Assembly (NCBI RefSeq): GCF_009770985.1
Contig: NZ_WSRW01000003.1
Location: forward strand, 481,275-545,274
Length of the DNA: 64,000 nucleotides
Reading direction: 5' to 3'
Origin: Mucilaginibacter lacusdianchii
Lineage (GTDB): Bacteria > Bacteroidota > Bacteroidia > Sphingobacteriales > Sphingobacteriaceae
The notes beneath the pieces are model-generated. The model saw only the letters and a list, made by a program, of their open reading frames with translations. It did no database searches and was not told the DNA's origin. Numbering within the stretch: the stretch's first letter is position 1; every line of letters begins with the position of its first letter. This document shows positions 42,579-50,878 of the stretch, piece by piece. Position numbers and translations under genes: made by a program.

Positions 42579-44652
42579 TGCTGTTTGAATTAGTAGTCGT
42601 GTCTGACAGCGGTTCCTGTTTGCTTTTTTTCAGCCGCACATGAAAGGTTGTGCCTTTATCAGTGCTACTTTCAAACCAAATTTGCCCATGATGCTTTTCA
42701 ATAATTTGACGGCATATAGATAAACCCAAGCCAAAAGATTTTTCGCCTAACGTGCCGGGGCGTTTCGCTTCGGTAAACATGTTAAATACATGAGGCTTTA
42801 AGTTTTCGGGTATGCCTATGCCATTATCTTTAACTGTAAACTCAATTTCCTCTTCCAGTTCTGTAACGCCTACTTGAATGGTGGCTCCAACTGGGCTAAA
42901 CTTGATGGCATTGCTAATAAGATTACTCATTACACGCCATATTTTTTCCCGGCTTATCCATAATTCCTTCGGCCTATCTAAAGCGGTTAATACAATCTGC
43001 TGGTTTTTTTCTGCTGCTTTGAAGCGAAGCAGTTCTACACTATTGTTTACCAAGGCATTAATATCCACCCATTGGTTAACTAATCTGTCTGAATTATTAC
43101 TGGTTGCCTCCAAAATTTCATTAATTAATTCAATAGAATTGTAGGCAGTTTCTTTAATTAAATTCAGACAAGATTTTTGCTCTTCATTGTAACCTTCATC
43201 ATCAGCAATGGCATGTGATAATGAAGCTATACCACCAACCGGATTGCGCAAATCATGTGCAACGGCACGCAAAATGCGATCCTTTTCGCGGCTGCTTAAC
43301 TCCAGATCGTTCATGGCGCTTTCCAGAATTACATTCTGTGTGTTAATTTGCTGATTCAGTTTATGCAGAGCATATACGTTGATTTTTGATTTTCTCCAAT
43401 ACTTGTAGATGAGCAAAAGCAGTGAAATGGCCACCACTGCAAAAGCTGCGGCTATAGCCAAATAAATATTTTGTTGCTGATTTATTTTTTTTAAGCCTTC
43501 CAACTCATAATCCCGCTCAAATCGGCGTAGTTGTTCACTGATATCTGTTTCTTTTAGTGCCAGTGATTTTTTACTGGCTCTATTCTTTTCAGCATCGTAA
43601 AGTTTAAAGTAATCGATGGCTTGCCTTAAATCGCCAAGTTCTTCATAGTAACCGGCTTTTAATATATTCCAGTCTGCATTGGCATCTGTATCATTGATGC
43701 TATCCAACAGCGGCTTTATAAATGTTAAAGTGGATTTTAAAGAGTCGGTTTGACTTTTGGTCAGGTAAATGTGTGCAAGTTTCAATTCTGAAAACAAAGC
43801 ATCTTTATTGTCATTTCCTTTCTTAATATTTATTGCTATGCTCTTTCTAAGTAACCCTTCGGCCTGCGTAAATTTGTTTTGTTTTAAAAGCATGCTGGCT
43901 TGATTACCGTAAATAACGGCACGTGCTACGTTCCAAGAATTAGTGGCGTTTGGAAATAATTTCGATTTAGCATCAATAAATGTTAATGCTTTACTGAAAT
44001 ACATGCCCGCGCTATCTAATTCACCAGCTCCTTTATAACTGATGCCGGCATTGTTAAGCAACTCTTGCTGTCGGTATATGCTTTTAAAGGAAAGTTGGCA
44101 GGCACCAGCTTCATCAAAGCTGGTTTTAAAAAAGTGGGCAGCAAGGCGGTAATGTTCTTGCTGGTATAAAATCATGCCCATACGGTAACTGTAGTCGCTA
44201 AGCATACAATCGTGCAGTTTGCCGTTTTGTCCCGACATTAACTTGCCTTGATAAAAGTATAAATAGGCTTCATTGAACCTGCCTTCACTAAAAAGTGCAT
44301 CGCCTTTATAAAAGCAACCATTGCTATAATAGCTGCTATACTTTTTTTTTAACAGAGGCGAACTAAATAGCTTTAATAGGCTATCAGCGTATAAGATGGC
44401 TGTGTTGTTATTATGCAGTATATGGTAACGATAGTTATAATGGAAAATATAGTACTCAGCTTTTTGCTGTACGCTCAATAGCTTAAACTGGTGCTTTGCA
44501 GCATCCAAAATAGCAATAGCTTGTGCATGATGTCCCTCATCATAAAGTCGGTTGGCCGAGTCAAGTATTTTATTATATGACGCAGCAGTTTTAGGTTCAT
44601 CTGCCGTTTTGTGCATGCAAGACCCCATTACAAACGCAATGGTTAAAACCAT
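42538..44652 (-). CDS. TPR-containing sensor histidine kinase, probable lipoprotein
   Basis: I take ATG 44650-44652 because it begins a lipobox signal (VLTIAFVMGSC); the frame also opens at TTG 44733. The 704 residues contain five or six TPR-like repeats in the periplasm (about 40-370), a membrane segment (NIYLAIAAAFAVVAISLLLL near residue 400), then HisKA (LRAVAHDLRNPVGGIAS) and an ATPase domain (NLISNAIKFSPVG, KDNGIGI, SFGLGLSI). This layout is common in Bacteroidetes stress or polysaccharide sensors. Its end overlaps the GH1 gene by 41 bases. No response regulator is adjacent. Confidence 0.88.
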   Translation of the reverse strand: MVLTIAFVMGSCMHKTADEPKTAASYNKILDSANRLYDEGHHAQAIAILDAAKHQFKLLSVQQKAEYYIFHYNYRYHILHNNNTAILYADSLLKLFSSPLLKKKYSSYYSNGCFYKGDALFSEGRFNEAYLYFYQGKLMSGQNGKLHDCMLSDYSYRMGMILYQQEHYRLAAHFFKTSFDEAGACQLSFKSIYRQQELLNNAGISYKGAGELDSAGMYFSKALTFIDAKSKLFPNATNSWNVARAVIYGNQASMLLKQNKFTQAEGLLRKSIAINIKKGNDNKDALFSELKLAHIYLTKSQTDSLKSTLTFIKPLLDSINDTDANADWNILKAGYYEELGDLRQAIDYFKLYDAEKNRASKKSLALKETDISEQLRRFERDYELEGLKKINQQQNIYLAIAAAFAVVAISLLLLIYKYWRKSKINVYALHKLNQQINTQNVILESAMNDLELSSREKDRILRAVAHDLRNPVGGIASLSHAIADDEGYNEEQKSCLNLIKETAYNSIELINEILEATSNNSDRLVNQWVDINALVNNSVELLRFKAAEKNQQIVLTALDRPKELWISREKIWRVMSNLISNAIKFSPVGATIQVGVTELEEEIEFTVKDNGIGIPENLKPHVFNMFTEAKRPGTLGEKSFGLGLSICRQIIEKHHGQIWFESSTDKGTTFHVRLKKSKQEPLSDTTTNSNSINVENRDTSNPTV

Positions 44653-44860
44653 AAAAGAAGCTAGTACTGAGTCAAACGCATGTTTTTGACTTTCCTTTTT
44701 TGAAAAAGCGTACAGTGGTTTATAAGTTCGCAAGTGTAATGTTAACGCTATGGTAATTTAAGCTTTATAAAGATATGTAGTTGAAATCATTTTTAACTAG
44801 TACATTAAAAATATAGTTAAATAACCCGTTTTATATAGCTTTGGGCTATAAATAATTTCC

Positions 44861-45232
44861 ATGTCCAAAATTTTAAAGGTAAGTTTAATAGGCGCAGAAT
44901 TTTTTGCCCGCCACGGCTATTACCCTCAAGAACAGATACTCGGTAACCGGTTTGTTGTAGATATTGATGCGCAGTTTAGCGCAAGTGTCAATATGGCGAC
45001 TGATGAAATTGCAAACACCTTAAACTATGAGCAGTTACACAACATCGCCACCGAGCAAATGCAACTAACTAAGCAACTTCTGGAAACCGTTGCCCACGGA
45101 ATTGCAGACGAAATAATGCGACGATTTCCTTATATACTACAGCTAAGTGTATGCGTAAAAAAATTACATCCGCCTTTAAAAGGACAGGTAGGCGCATCGG
45201 CCGTTACAGTAATTATTAATAACGCAAACTAA
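44861..45232 (+). CDS. folB: Dihydroneopterin aldolase
   Basis: A 123-residue FolB: VSLIGAEFFARHGYYPQEQI at the start (His/Tyr pair of the active site) and LQLSVCVKKLHPPLKGQVGA at the end, with the conserved Lys of KLHPP. It converts dihydroneopterin to the 6-hydroxymethyl pterin for folate. A TAGCTTTG box lies 25 bases before the ATG. It faces the thioesterase gene, ending 2 bases from it. Confidence 0.94.
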   Translation: MSKILKVSLIGAEFFARHGYYPQEQILGNRFVVDIDAQFSASVNMATDEIANTLNYEQLHNIATEQMQLTKQLLETVAHGIADEIMRRFPYILQLSVCVKKLHPPLKGQVGASAVTVIINNAN

Positions 45233-45234
45233 AT

Positions 45235-45684
45235 TTAGTTGGTGTTGGTTATTAAGCCTGGTTCATCATACTCAATCATCCGTTGGCGCTCGCGCGTAGG
45301 GATGGGGATCGATCTGTTGGCTTTGTAATCGTAACTTATGCAAACCGATTTGCCGGTAGTACAAATTTCTTCTTCGCCATCAGCCGAAATTTTGACCAGT
45401 ACGTACATGACGTCAAAACTGCTGTTGCCTATACGTGAGGTGCGCATATAGCAGGCTATCTGATCGTCTATGGTAATAGGCTTCAAATAATTTATTTCCG
45501 AACGGCCAAGTATAACACCCGCATTGTCGAAATCCCAACCAATAATTTCTCGCCAGTATTTGAGACGGGTGATTTCAAAGTAGGTTAAATATATCGTGTT
45601 GCTTACGTTACCATAAGCATCTATATCCGAAAACCGGATAGGGATGATGTTCTTATATTTATAACTTGATAAATTTTCAGTCAT
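45235..45684 (-). CDS. Acyl-CoA thioesterase, 4HBT/YbgC type
   Basis: A 149-residue hotdog-fold protein. The family signature is RFSDIDAYGNVSNTIYLTYF with the catalytic Asp and the Asn/His position (DIDAYGNVSN), followed by the long helix (EITRLKYWREIIGWDF). It hydrolyses a thioester of CoA or ACP; the substrate is not known. The gene converges on folB with only 2 bases between. Confidence 0.88.
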   Translation of the reverse strand: MTENLSSYKYKNIIPIRFSDIDAYGNVSNTIYLTYFEITRLKYWREIIGWDFDNAGVILGRSEINYLKPITIDDQIACYMRTSRIGNSSFDVMYVLVKISADGEEEICTTGKSVCISYDYKANRSIPIPTRERQRMIEYDEPGLITNTN

Positions 45685-45804
45685 TTTATGTCTTTTTGTC
45701 GTGTTGAAAATATTTCTCGAGACATATTGTCTGAAAAATTAGAAATAGTACCGTTGGTATAACAGTTGTATAACTAACAACGAAAATAATAAAAGAAATT
45801 TTTT

Positions 45805-45809
45805 GGAGG
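45805..45809 (+). promoter_or_regulatory. Strong Shine-Dalgarno site of the Hsp20 gene
   Basis: GGAGG lies 8 bases before ATG 45818 and decides the start: the frame also opens at TTG 45803, but that codon would overlap the site. Strong sites like this are uncommon in Bacteroidetes genomes. Confidence 0.7.
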
Positions 45810-45817
45810 ATATAAAA

Positions 45818-46258
45818 ATGACATTAGTAAAATTTAACAACGGACAAAGAAGACCTGTAGTAGCTCCACGTTTTAATGATGTGTTAGATACAATATTTAA
45901 CGACACTTTTTTTCAAGCTCCTCAATTAGCTAAAGTGCCTGCTGTAAACATTGCCGAAGCTGAAAATAGCTTTGCTATAGAGTTGGCTGTTCCTGGTTTG
46001 AAGAAAGATGATTTTAAAATTAGCCTGGACAAAAATGTGTTAAGCATTTCCGCTGATGTGAAAAAAGAAGAAGGTGCTGAAATTAAGAAATACAACAAAA
46101 AGGAATTCAGTTTCGCATCATTCACCCGTTCGTTTACCTTACCTGAAAGCGTGGATCAGGCCAAAATCGAGGCTGAATACGTTGATGGTATTTTAACCCT
46201 AACCTTGGCTAAAAAAGAAGAAGCTAAAGTTCAGACCCGCGAAATCGCAGTTAAATAA
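45818..46258 (+). CDS. Hsp20/alpha-crystallin small heat-shock protein
   Basis: The 146-residue chaperone begins MTLVKFNNGQRRPVVAPRFN. The alpha-crystallin domain covers about residues 40-140: VNIAEAENSFAIELAVPGLK, KDDFKISLDKNVLSISADVK and the conserved A-x-x-x-n-G-v-L-t-l motif as AEYVDGILTLTLAKKE. It binds unfolding proteins under heat or other stress as an oligomer. The strong ribosome-binding site suggests high expression. No CIRCE element is visible upstream. Confidence 0.95.
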   Translation: MTLVKFNNGQRRPVVAPRFNDVLDTIFNDTFFQAPQLAKVPAVNIAEAENSFAIELAVPGLKKDDFKISLDKNVLSISADVKKEEGAEIKKYNKKEFSFASFTRSFTLPESVDQAKIEAEYVDGILTLTLAKKEEAKVQTREIAVK

Positions 46259-46302
46259 AATAAAAATTTGTTTTCATAATAGGTTGTTGGTTTAGTTTGA
46301 TT

Positions 46303-46335
46303 AAGCCGCTCTGGATATCCGGAGCGGCTTTTTAA
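46303..46335 (+). terminator. Terminator of the Hsp20 gene
   Basis: AAGCCGCTCTGGA at 46303-46315 pairs with TCCGGAGCGGCTT at 46318-46330 (one G-U pair, two-base loop), followed by a T-rich tail. Confidence 0.85.
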
Positions 46336-46418
46336 TTTTTATCAGAAATTTCAGGAGTATCAGATCGGTAGAGTGAATAACCTAATTTTAAATCAAACAT
46401 CAACAAGTTGTAGAATAA

Positions 46419-46910
46419 CTAGTTACGCATATTTATATATTGCAATGGCTGTCCAAAATCTTCGCCACGGCACAGGCTGATAACAGCTTGCAGATCATCA
46501 ATTTTTTTTCCCTGTACACGCACCTGGTCGTCCATGATAGATGCCTGTACTTTCAATCCGCTGTCTTTTATCTTTTTAACAATCTTTTTAGCAACTTCTT
46601 TATCAACTCCTTCTTTTATGTTGACTTCTTTGCGTATCATGTTCCCTGAAGCGTAGTGCTCTTTGCCAAAGTCCAGAGCTTTAGGATCGAGATGCTGTTT
46701 CATCATACGGCTGATGATGGAATCTTGAATAGCTTTCAGACGCATATCATTCTCGGTAACGATGGTGATCTGGTTCGTTTTCTTTTCTAAATCAACCGTA
46801 CTTTTTGAGTCATTAAAATCGTAGCGGTTTAATATTTCTTTTTTAGCGTTATTGATGGCGTTGTCTAAAGTCTGTCCGTCAATCTGGCTTACAATATCAA
46901 AAGATGGCAT
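46419..46910 (-). CDS. yajQ: YajQ family nucleotide-binding protein
   Basis: I take ATG 46908-46910, which gives the family's usual MPSFDIVSQIDGQTLDNAIN start and 163 residues. Other landmarks: NAKKEILNRYDFNDSKSTV, DMRLKAIQDSIISRMMKQ and GLKVQASIMDDQVRVQGKK. YajQ-like proteins bind nucleotides or RNA, and the Xanthomonas member binds cyclic di-GMP. The role here is unknown. It stands alone and is divergent from ppk1. Confidence 0.93.
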   Translation of the reverse strand: MPSFDIVSQIDGQTLDNAINNAKKEILNRYDFNDSKSTVDLEKKTNQITIVTENDMRLKAIQDSIISRMMKQHLDPKALDFGKEHYASGNMIRKEVNIKEGVDKEVAKKIVKKIKDSGLKVQASIMDDQVRVQGKKIDDLQAVISLCRGEDFGQPLQYINMRN

Positions 46911-47059
46911 ATAGGTAAGTGATTTATGTATACTGTGCAAAGGTAGGGTATAGGTTATAGAATTAACAAAACACACTTAAAATATTTAAGTTAATATTAT
47001 ATTAACATTCAAATAAGCAGCTTTGCAGCTACCTTACGCGTGCTATTGCGTTATTATTT

Positions 47060-49117
47060 ATGGCTCACAAACGGATACCTTTAATAAACAGAGAAATAAG
47101 CTGGTTGTACTTTAACGATCGTGTGCTTCAGGAAGCCGCCGATCCGACAGTGCCGTTAATTGACCGTGTCAAATTTTTAGCCATCTACTCGTCCAACCTT
47201 GATGAATTTTATCGTGTACGGGTAGCTACACTTAATCGCCTGGCTAATCTGAACGAAAAAGCAAAAGCCGTTTTAGGATACAATCCTAAAAAAGTACTGG
47301 CTCAGATAAAACAGTTGGTAGTAAAACTGGATAAAAAGTTTAATAACCTTTACGAAAATATTATTGTAAAGCAGCTGGCCGAGAACAAGATCTTCATTTT
47401 AAACGAGCGGCAGTTAAATGTAAGTAGGGGGAGCTTTGTTAAACAATATTTTCGCGAAAAACTGCTATCGACTTTGGTTCCGATAATGCTGGATCCGCAA
47501 GCACCTTTTCCTGAGCTGAAAGACCGGCGCATTTATTTTTTTGTAAAACTTACAAAGGGTAAAAGAACACGTTTGGCTATAATTGAGTTTCCGCGCACAT
47601 TGCCACGTTTTTTGGTGCTGCCCGAAACTAATCAGCTAAAGTTTATCATTTTGCTGGATGATATCATCCGTTACAGTTTGGATGATATATTTTTCATATT
47701 TGATCATGATAGCATCGAAGCATATTCCATTCAGCTTACCCGTGATGCCGAGCTTGATTTAGATAAAGAAGTAAGCGAAAAGTTTATTGATGCTGTGGCT
47801 AAAAGCTTGCAAAAACGGAAAAAAGGCAAGCCAATGCGATTGGTATATGATGCAGATATGCCCGCAGATATGCTCAGTTACCTTACGAATAAAACAGGGA
47901 TCGGATCAGATAGCTTGATACCCGGCAATCGCTATCATAATTTTAAAGACTTCATAAATTTTCCGAACGTTGGCGGTCCCGAACTGGAATACAGCCGCAC
48001 GCCTAGCTTAAAAGTGGAAGGTTTATCATTCGGTAAAAGCCTGATGAGCTTGGTTGCGAGCAAAGATTATTTGATCAGCACGCCGTACCAAACATTCGAC
48101 TATGTGATTCACTTTTTACGAGAGGCGGCCATTGATCCTCGTGTAACGGAAATCAGCATAGCTTTGTACCGGGTGGCCGAAAACTCAAGGGTGATGCACG
48201 CTTTAGTTAATGCTGCTAAGAACGGCAAAAAAGTGAATTGCTTAATAGAGTTACGTGCCCGGTTCGACGAGGAAAATAATATTAACTGGAGCCGCCGTTT
48301 AGAAGAAGAGGGTATTAACGTGTTGTACGGCGTTCCGGGTTATAAGGTGCATGCAAAAATTTGCCTGGTTACACGAATGGAAAAAGGAAAGCCAGCGTAT
48401 TATTCCTGTTTATCAACAGGGAACTACAACGAGAAGACCGCACAAATTTACGCCGACCACACCCTGCTTACCGCCAACAAGAAAATTACCGGCGATTTGG
48501 TAGACGTTTTTAGAGCTTTGCACAGAAATACTTTGCCTAAAGGCCTTAAAAATCTCATTATTTCACCTATTGATTCGCGCCCAACTATCTACAAACTAAT
48601 AGATACCGAAATTAAACATGCAAAAGCCGGTAAGCCAGCCTACATGGTTTTAAAAATGAATAGCTTGGCTGATGAAAACTTAATAGCTAAACTTTATGAA
48701 GCCAGCAACGCCGGGGTTAAAATAAATTTAATTGTACGCGGCATGTGTTGCCTGGTGCCAGGCGTAAAAGATTTTAGTAAAAACATCAAAGTGATCAGCA
48801 TTGTTGACAAGTATCTGGAGCATGCAAGGGTTCAGATATTTTGCAATGGCGGAGATGAGTTAATTTATTTAACATCTGCCGACTTTATGACACGTAATAT
48901 CGACAACAGGGTTGAAGCAGGCTTTCCAATCTATGATGAAGATTTGAAGCGTCAAATACGAGAGATTATTAATATACAGCTACAAGACAATACCAAAGCT
49001 AGGGTTATTAATATTGCTAACACCAATAAATATCACAAAACTAAATCAGGCGTTGAACACCGGGCGCAGATAGAGACATACAACTACTTAAAACAATATA
49101 AATCCACAACAAATTGA
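47060..49117 (+). CDS. ppk1: Polyphosphate kinase 1
   Basis: A complete 685-residue PPK1. The N-terminal domain begins NREISWLYFNDRVLQEAADP. The two active-site histidine regions are VHAKICLVTRMEKGK (the phosphorylated His) and STGNYNEKTAQIYADHTLLT. The later half has RGMCCLVPGVKDFSKNIKV and HARVQIFCNGG. It makes polyphosphate from ATP and also runs backwards. Its last 4 bases overlap the start of ppx, so synthesis and breakdown are made together. Confidence 0.97.
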   Translation: MAHKRIPLINREISWLYFNDRVLQEAADPTVPLIDRVKFLAIYSSNLDEFYRVRVATLNRLANLNEKAKAVLGYNPKKVLAQIKQLVVKLDKKFNNLYENIIVKQLAENKIFILNERQLNVSRGSFVKQYFREKLLSTLVPIMLDPQAPFPELKDRRIYFFVKLTKGKRTRLAIIEFPRTLPRFLVLPETNQLKFIILLDDIIRYSLDDIFFIFDHDSIEAYSIQLTRDAELDLDKEVSEKFIDAVAKSLQKRKKGKPMRLVYDADMPADMLSYLTNKTGIGSDSLIPGNRYHNFKDFINFPNVGGPELEYSRTPSLKVEGLSFGKSLMSLVASKDYLISTPYQTFDYVIHFLREAAIDPRVTEISIALYRVAENSRVMHALVNAAKNGKKVNCLIELRARFDEENNINWSRRLEEEGINVLYGVPGYKVHAKICLVTRMEKGKPAYYSCLSTGNYNEKTAQIYADHTLLTANKKITGDLVDVFRALHRNTLPKGLKNLIISPIDSRPTIYKLIDTEIKHAKAGKPAYMVLKMNSLADENLIAKLYEASNAGVKINLIVRGMCCLVPGVKDFSKNIKVISIVDKYLEHARVQIFCNGGDELIYLTSADFMTRNIDNRVEAGFPIYDEDLKRQIREIINIQLQDNTKARVINIANTNKYHKTKSGVEHRAQIETYNYLKQYKSTTN

Positions 49118-49995
49118 GATACGGCGCAATTGACACCGGCTCTAACGCAGTAAGGCTGCTGATAGCCGATATTATCGAAAACGATGGCACAGTAACATTT
49201 AAAAAGAATACACTGATAAGGGTGCCTTTACGCTTAGGCGATGATGCTTTTTTGCATCAGCATATATCTGATAAAAAGGCCGAAGACATGGTGAAAACGA
49301 TGAGTGCCTTTAAAAACATGATGGATGTGTACAAGGTGACCGATTACATGGCCTGCGCTACTTCGGCTATGCGCGAAGCCAACAACGGGCAAGATGTAGT
49401 TAAGCGCATTAAAGAAGAAGCAAATTTGGATTTGGAAATTGTGCATGGAGAGCGCGAGGCTAGTATTATTTACGCCAGCCATGTAGGTATTGAGTTAGAC
49501 GAAAATAAAAATTATTTATACATCGATGTAGGCGGTGGTAGTACTGAGTTGTCTTTGTTTTCGGACGGGGAGTTGATTGCCTCGCAATCTTTTAATATAG
49601 GTACTATACGTATGCTGGATAACCAGGATAAGGAAGAAACCTGGAAGGATATGAATGACTTTATCCGTAAGCACACCAAAAACTTTAAAACGGTATATGG
49701 TGTAGGTACAGGCGGTAATATCAACAAACTGTTTAAGTTATCTGAAGAGAAAAACGGCGAGCCTTTAAGTTACAATAAACTTAAATCGTTATACAGTTAC
49801 CTGGGTTCCTACTCATTGAAAGATCGTATTAATGTACTAAAACTCAATCAAGACCGGGCCGACGTAATCATCCCGGCTTGCGAGATTTATACTACGGTAA
49901 TGAAGTGGGCCAACATTAAACACATCTATGTACCAAGCGTGGGAATGGTGGATGGTATCATTCAAACGTTGATTGAAAAGAATTTTTCGAAATAA
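49114..49995 (+). CDS. ppx: Exopolyphosphatase / Ppx-GppA phosphatase
   Basis: A 293-residue ASKHA-fold phosphatase: MRYGAIDTGSNAVRLLIADI at the start and YLYIDVGGGSTELSLFSDGE with the second phosphate loop. Also ACATSAMREANNGQDVV. The start codon is TTG at 49114, overlapping the ppk1 stop by 4 bases; the next ATG would remove the first phosphate loop, so TTG is required. It hydrolyses polyphosphate or pppGpp. The shorter C-terminus than in E. coli Ppx fits the single-domain type. Confidence 0.93.
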   Translation: MRYGAIDTGSNAVRLLIADIIENDGTVTFKKNTLIRVPLRLGDDAFLHQHISDKKAEDMVKTMSAFKNMMDVYKVTDYMACATSAMREANNGQDVVKRIKEEANLDLEIVHGEREASIIYASHVGIELDENKNYLYIDVGGGSTELSLFSDGELIASQSFNIGTIRMLDNQDKEETWKDMNDFIRKHTKNFKTVYGVGTGGNINKLFKLSEEKNGEPLSYNKLKSLYSYLGSYSLKDRINVLKLNQDRADVIIPACEIYTTVMKWANIKHIYVPSVGMVDGIIQTLIEKNFSK

Positions 49996-50006
49996 TTCAA
50001 AATTAA

Positions 50007-50037
50007 TTTTGTAATTAAAAAAAGATTCCTACATTTG
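50007..50037 (+). promoter_or_regulatory. Consensus promoter of a possible small RNA
   Basis: TTTTG at 50007-50011, an 18-base spacer and TACATTTG at 50030-50037 match the Bacteroidetes promoter. No reading frame follows it before a terminator at 50079-50109. Confidence 0.6.
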
Positions 50038-50040
50038 TAG

Positions 50041-50109
50041 TGCCCTCTCATAGGGCATGTTTTTCATAGGTAGATGTAGGGTCGAGTACGAGTTATTCGA
50101 CCCTTTTTT
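50041..50109 (+). ncRNA. Candidate small RNA of about 65-70 nt
   Basis: Downstream of the promoter lie a small hairpin (TGCCC at 50041-50045 with GGGCA at 50053-50057), a 20-base single-stranded stretch, and a terminator hairpin (AGGGTCGA with TCGACCC, then six T). There is no start codon with a meaningful frame between. The ubiX gene has its own -7 box (TAGCTTTG at 50127-50134) after the terminator, so this unit looks separate. It could instead be an attenuator leader of ubiX. Family unknown. Confidence 0.45.
50079..50109 (+). terminator. Intrinsic terminator of the candidate small RNA
   Basis: GGGTCGA at 50079-50085 pairs with TCGACCC at 50097-50103, followed by TTTTTT at 50104-50109. Confidence 0.75.
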
Positions 50110-50154
50110 GTGCCCGTAACTTTCTTAGCTTTGCCTTTCAATTTGCATTCCGTC

Positions 50155-50718
50155 ATGAAAAAAAAAATTGTAGTTGCTATTACAGGCGCCAGCGGTGCCA
50201 TTTACGCCCGTTTGCTGTTGCTGCAGCTGCAAAAGTTACAAAGCCAGATAACTGAGGTAGGCATTGTAATGTCTAACAATGCCAAACAGGTTTGGGAATA
50301 TGAACTAGGCAATCAGGAATATCATAATTTCCCGTTTGTATATTACGATAAAACTGATTTTAATGCACCATTTGCTTCCGGATCCGCTCGATTCGACACG
50401 ATGGTAATTGTGCCGTGTTCTATGGGAACGCTGGGCCGTATTGCCGCTGGTGTATCTGATGATTTGGTGACCCGCGCTGCCGACGTGATATTAAAAGAAC
50501 GCCGCCGACTAATACTGGTAGCTCGCGACACCCCGCTTAATCTAATCCACATCCGCAATATGCAAACCGTGACTGAAGCTGGTGGTATCATTTGCCCGGC
50601 AGTACCATCATTTTACAGTCGCCCGCAAACTATTGAAGACGTGGCCATGACTGTAGTTAGCCGCGTAATAGATTTAATTGGGCTGGAGCATGAGAGTTAT
50701 CGATGGAATGAGGATTGA
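50155..50718 (+). CDS. ubiX: Flavin prenyltransferase UbiX
   Basis: The 187-residue protein is taken from ATG 50155; an in-frame TTG at 50110 overlaps the terminator and is unlikely. The FMN-binding start is IVVAITGASGAIYARLLLLQ, with VIVPCSMGTLGRIAAGVSDD and RAADVILKERRRLILVARDT. UbiX adds a dimethylallyl group to FMN to make the prenyl-FMN cofactor of UbiD decarboxylases. No ubiD gene is in the window. It ends before the inverted repeat at 50759. Confidence 0.95.
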   Translation: MKKKIVVAITGASGAIYARLLLLQLQKLQSQITEVGIVMSNNAKQVWEYELGNQEYHNFPFVYYDKTDFNAPFASGSARFDTMVIVPCSMGTLGRIAAGVSDDLVTRAADVILKERRRLILVARDTPLNLIHIRNMQTVTEAGGIICPAVPSFYSRPQTIEDVAMTVVSRVIDLIGLEHESYRWNED

Positions 50719-50758
50719 GTACAGCCTTTAAACTATTTAAGACGGTGCTTTAAAAACT

Positions 50759-50853
50759 AAAATGTCATCTCGAACGATAGTGAGAGATCTTTGCAAAGCG
50801 AACAGTTAACTCGTCGCTCACAAAAGATTTCTCCTCCGTCGAAATGACATTTT
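50759..50853. repeat. Inverted repeat, TGTCATCTCGA-type intergenic element
   Basis: AAAATGTCAT at 50759-50768 pairs perfectly with ATGACATTTT at 50844-50853. Inside, CTCGAACGAT, GAGAGATCTTT and the right-hand AAAAGATTTCTCCTCCGTCGA pair imperfectly. Elements with a TGTCATxTCGA...GAAATGACA frame occur in many copies in Bacteroidetes genomes as I remember them. It lies between the convergent ubiX and lepB genes. Confidence 0.7.
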
Positions 50854-50878
50854 TAAAAGAAGTTTGATGATAGTAGTG

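Noticed and set aside
45690..45800. A CIRCE or heat-shock operator upstream of Hsp20
   Set aside because: Only short imperfect repeats (AGACA...TGTCT, GTTGT...ACAAC) were seen; they do not match the TTAGCACTC-N9-GAGTGCTAA pattern.
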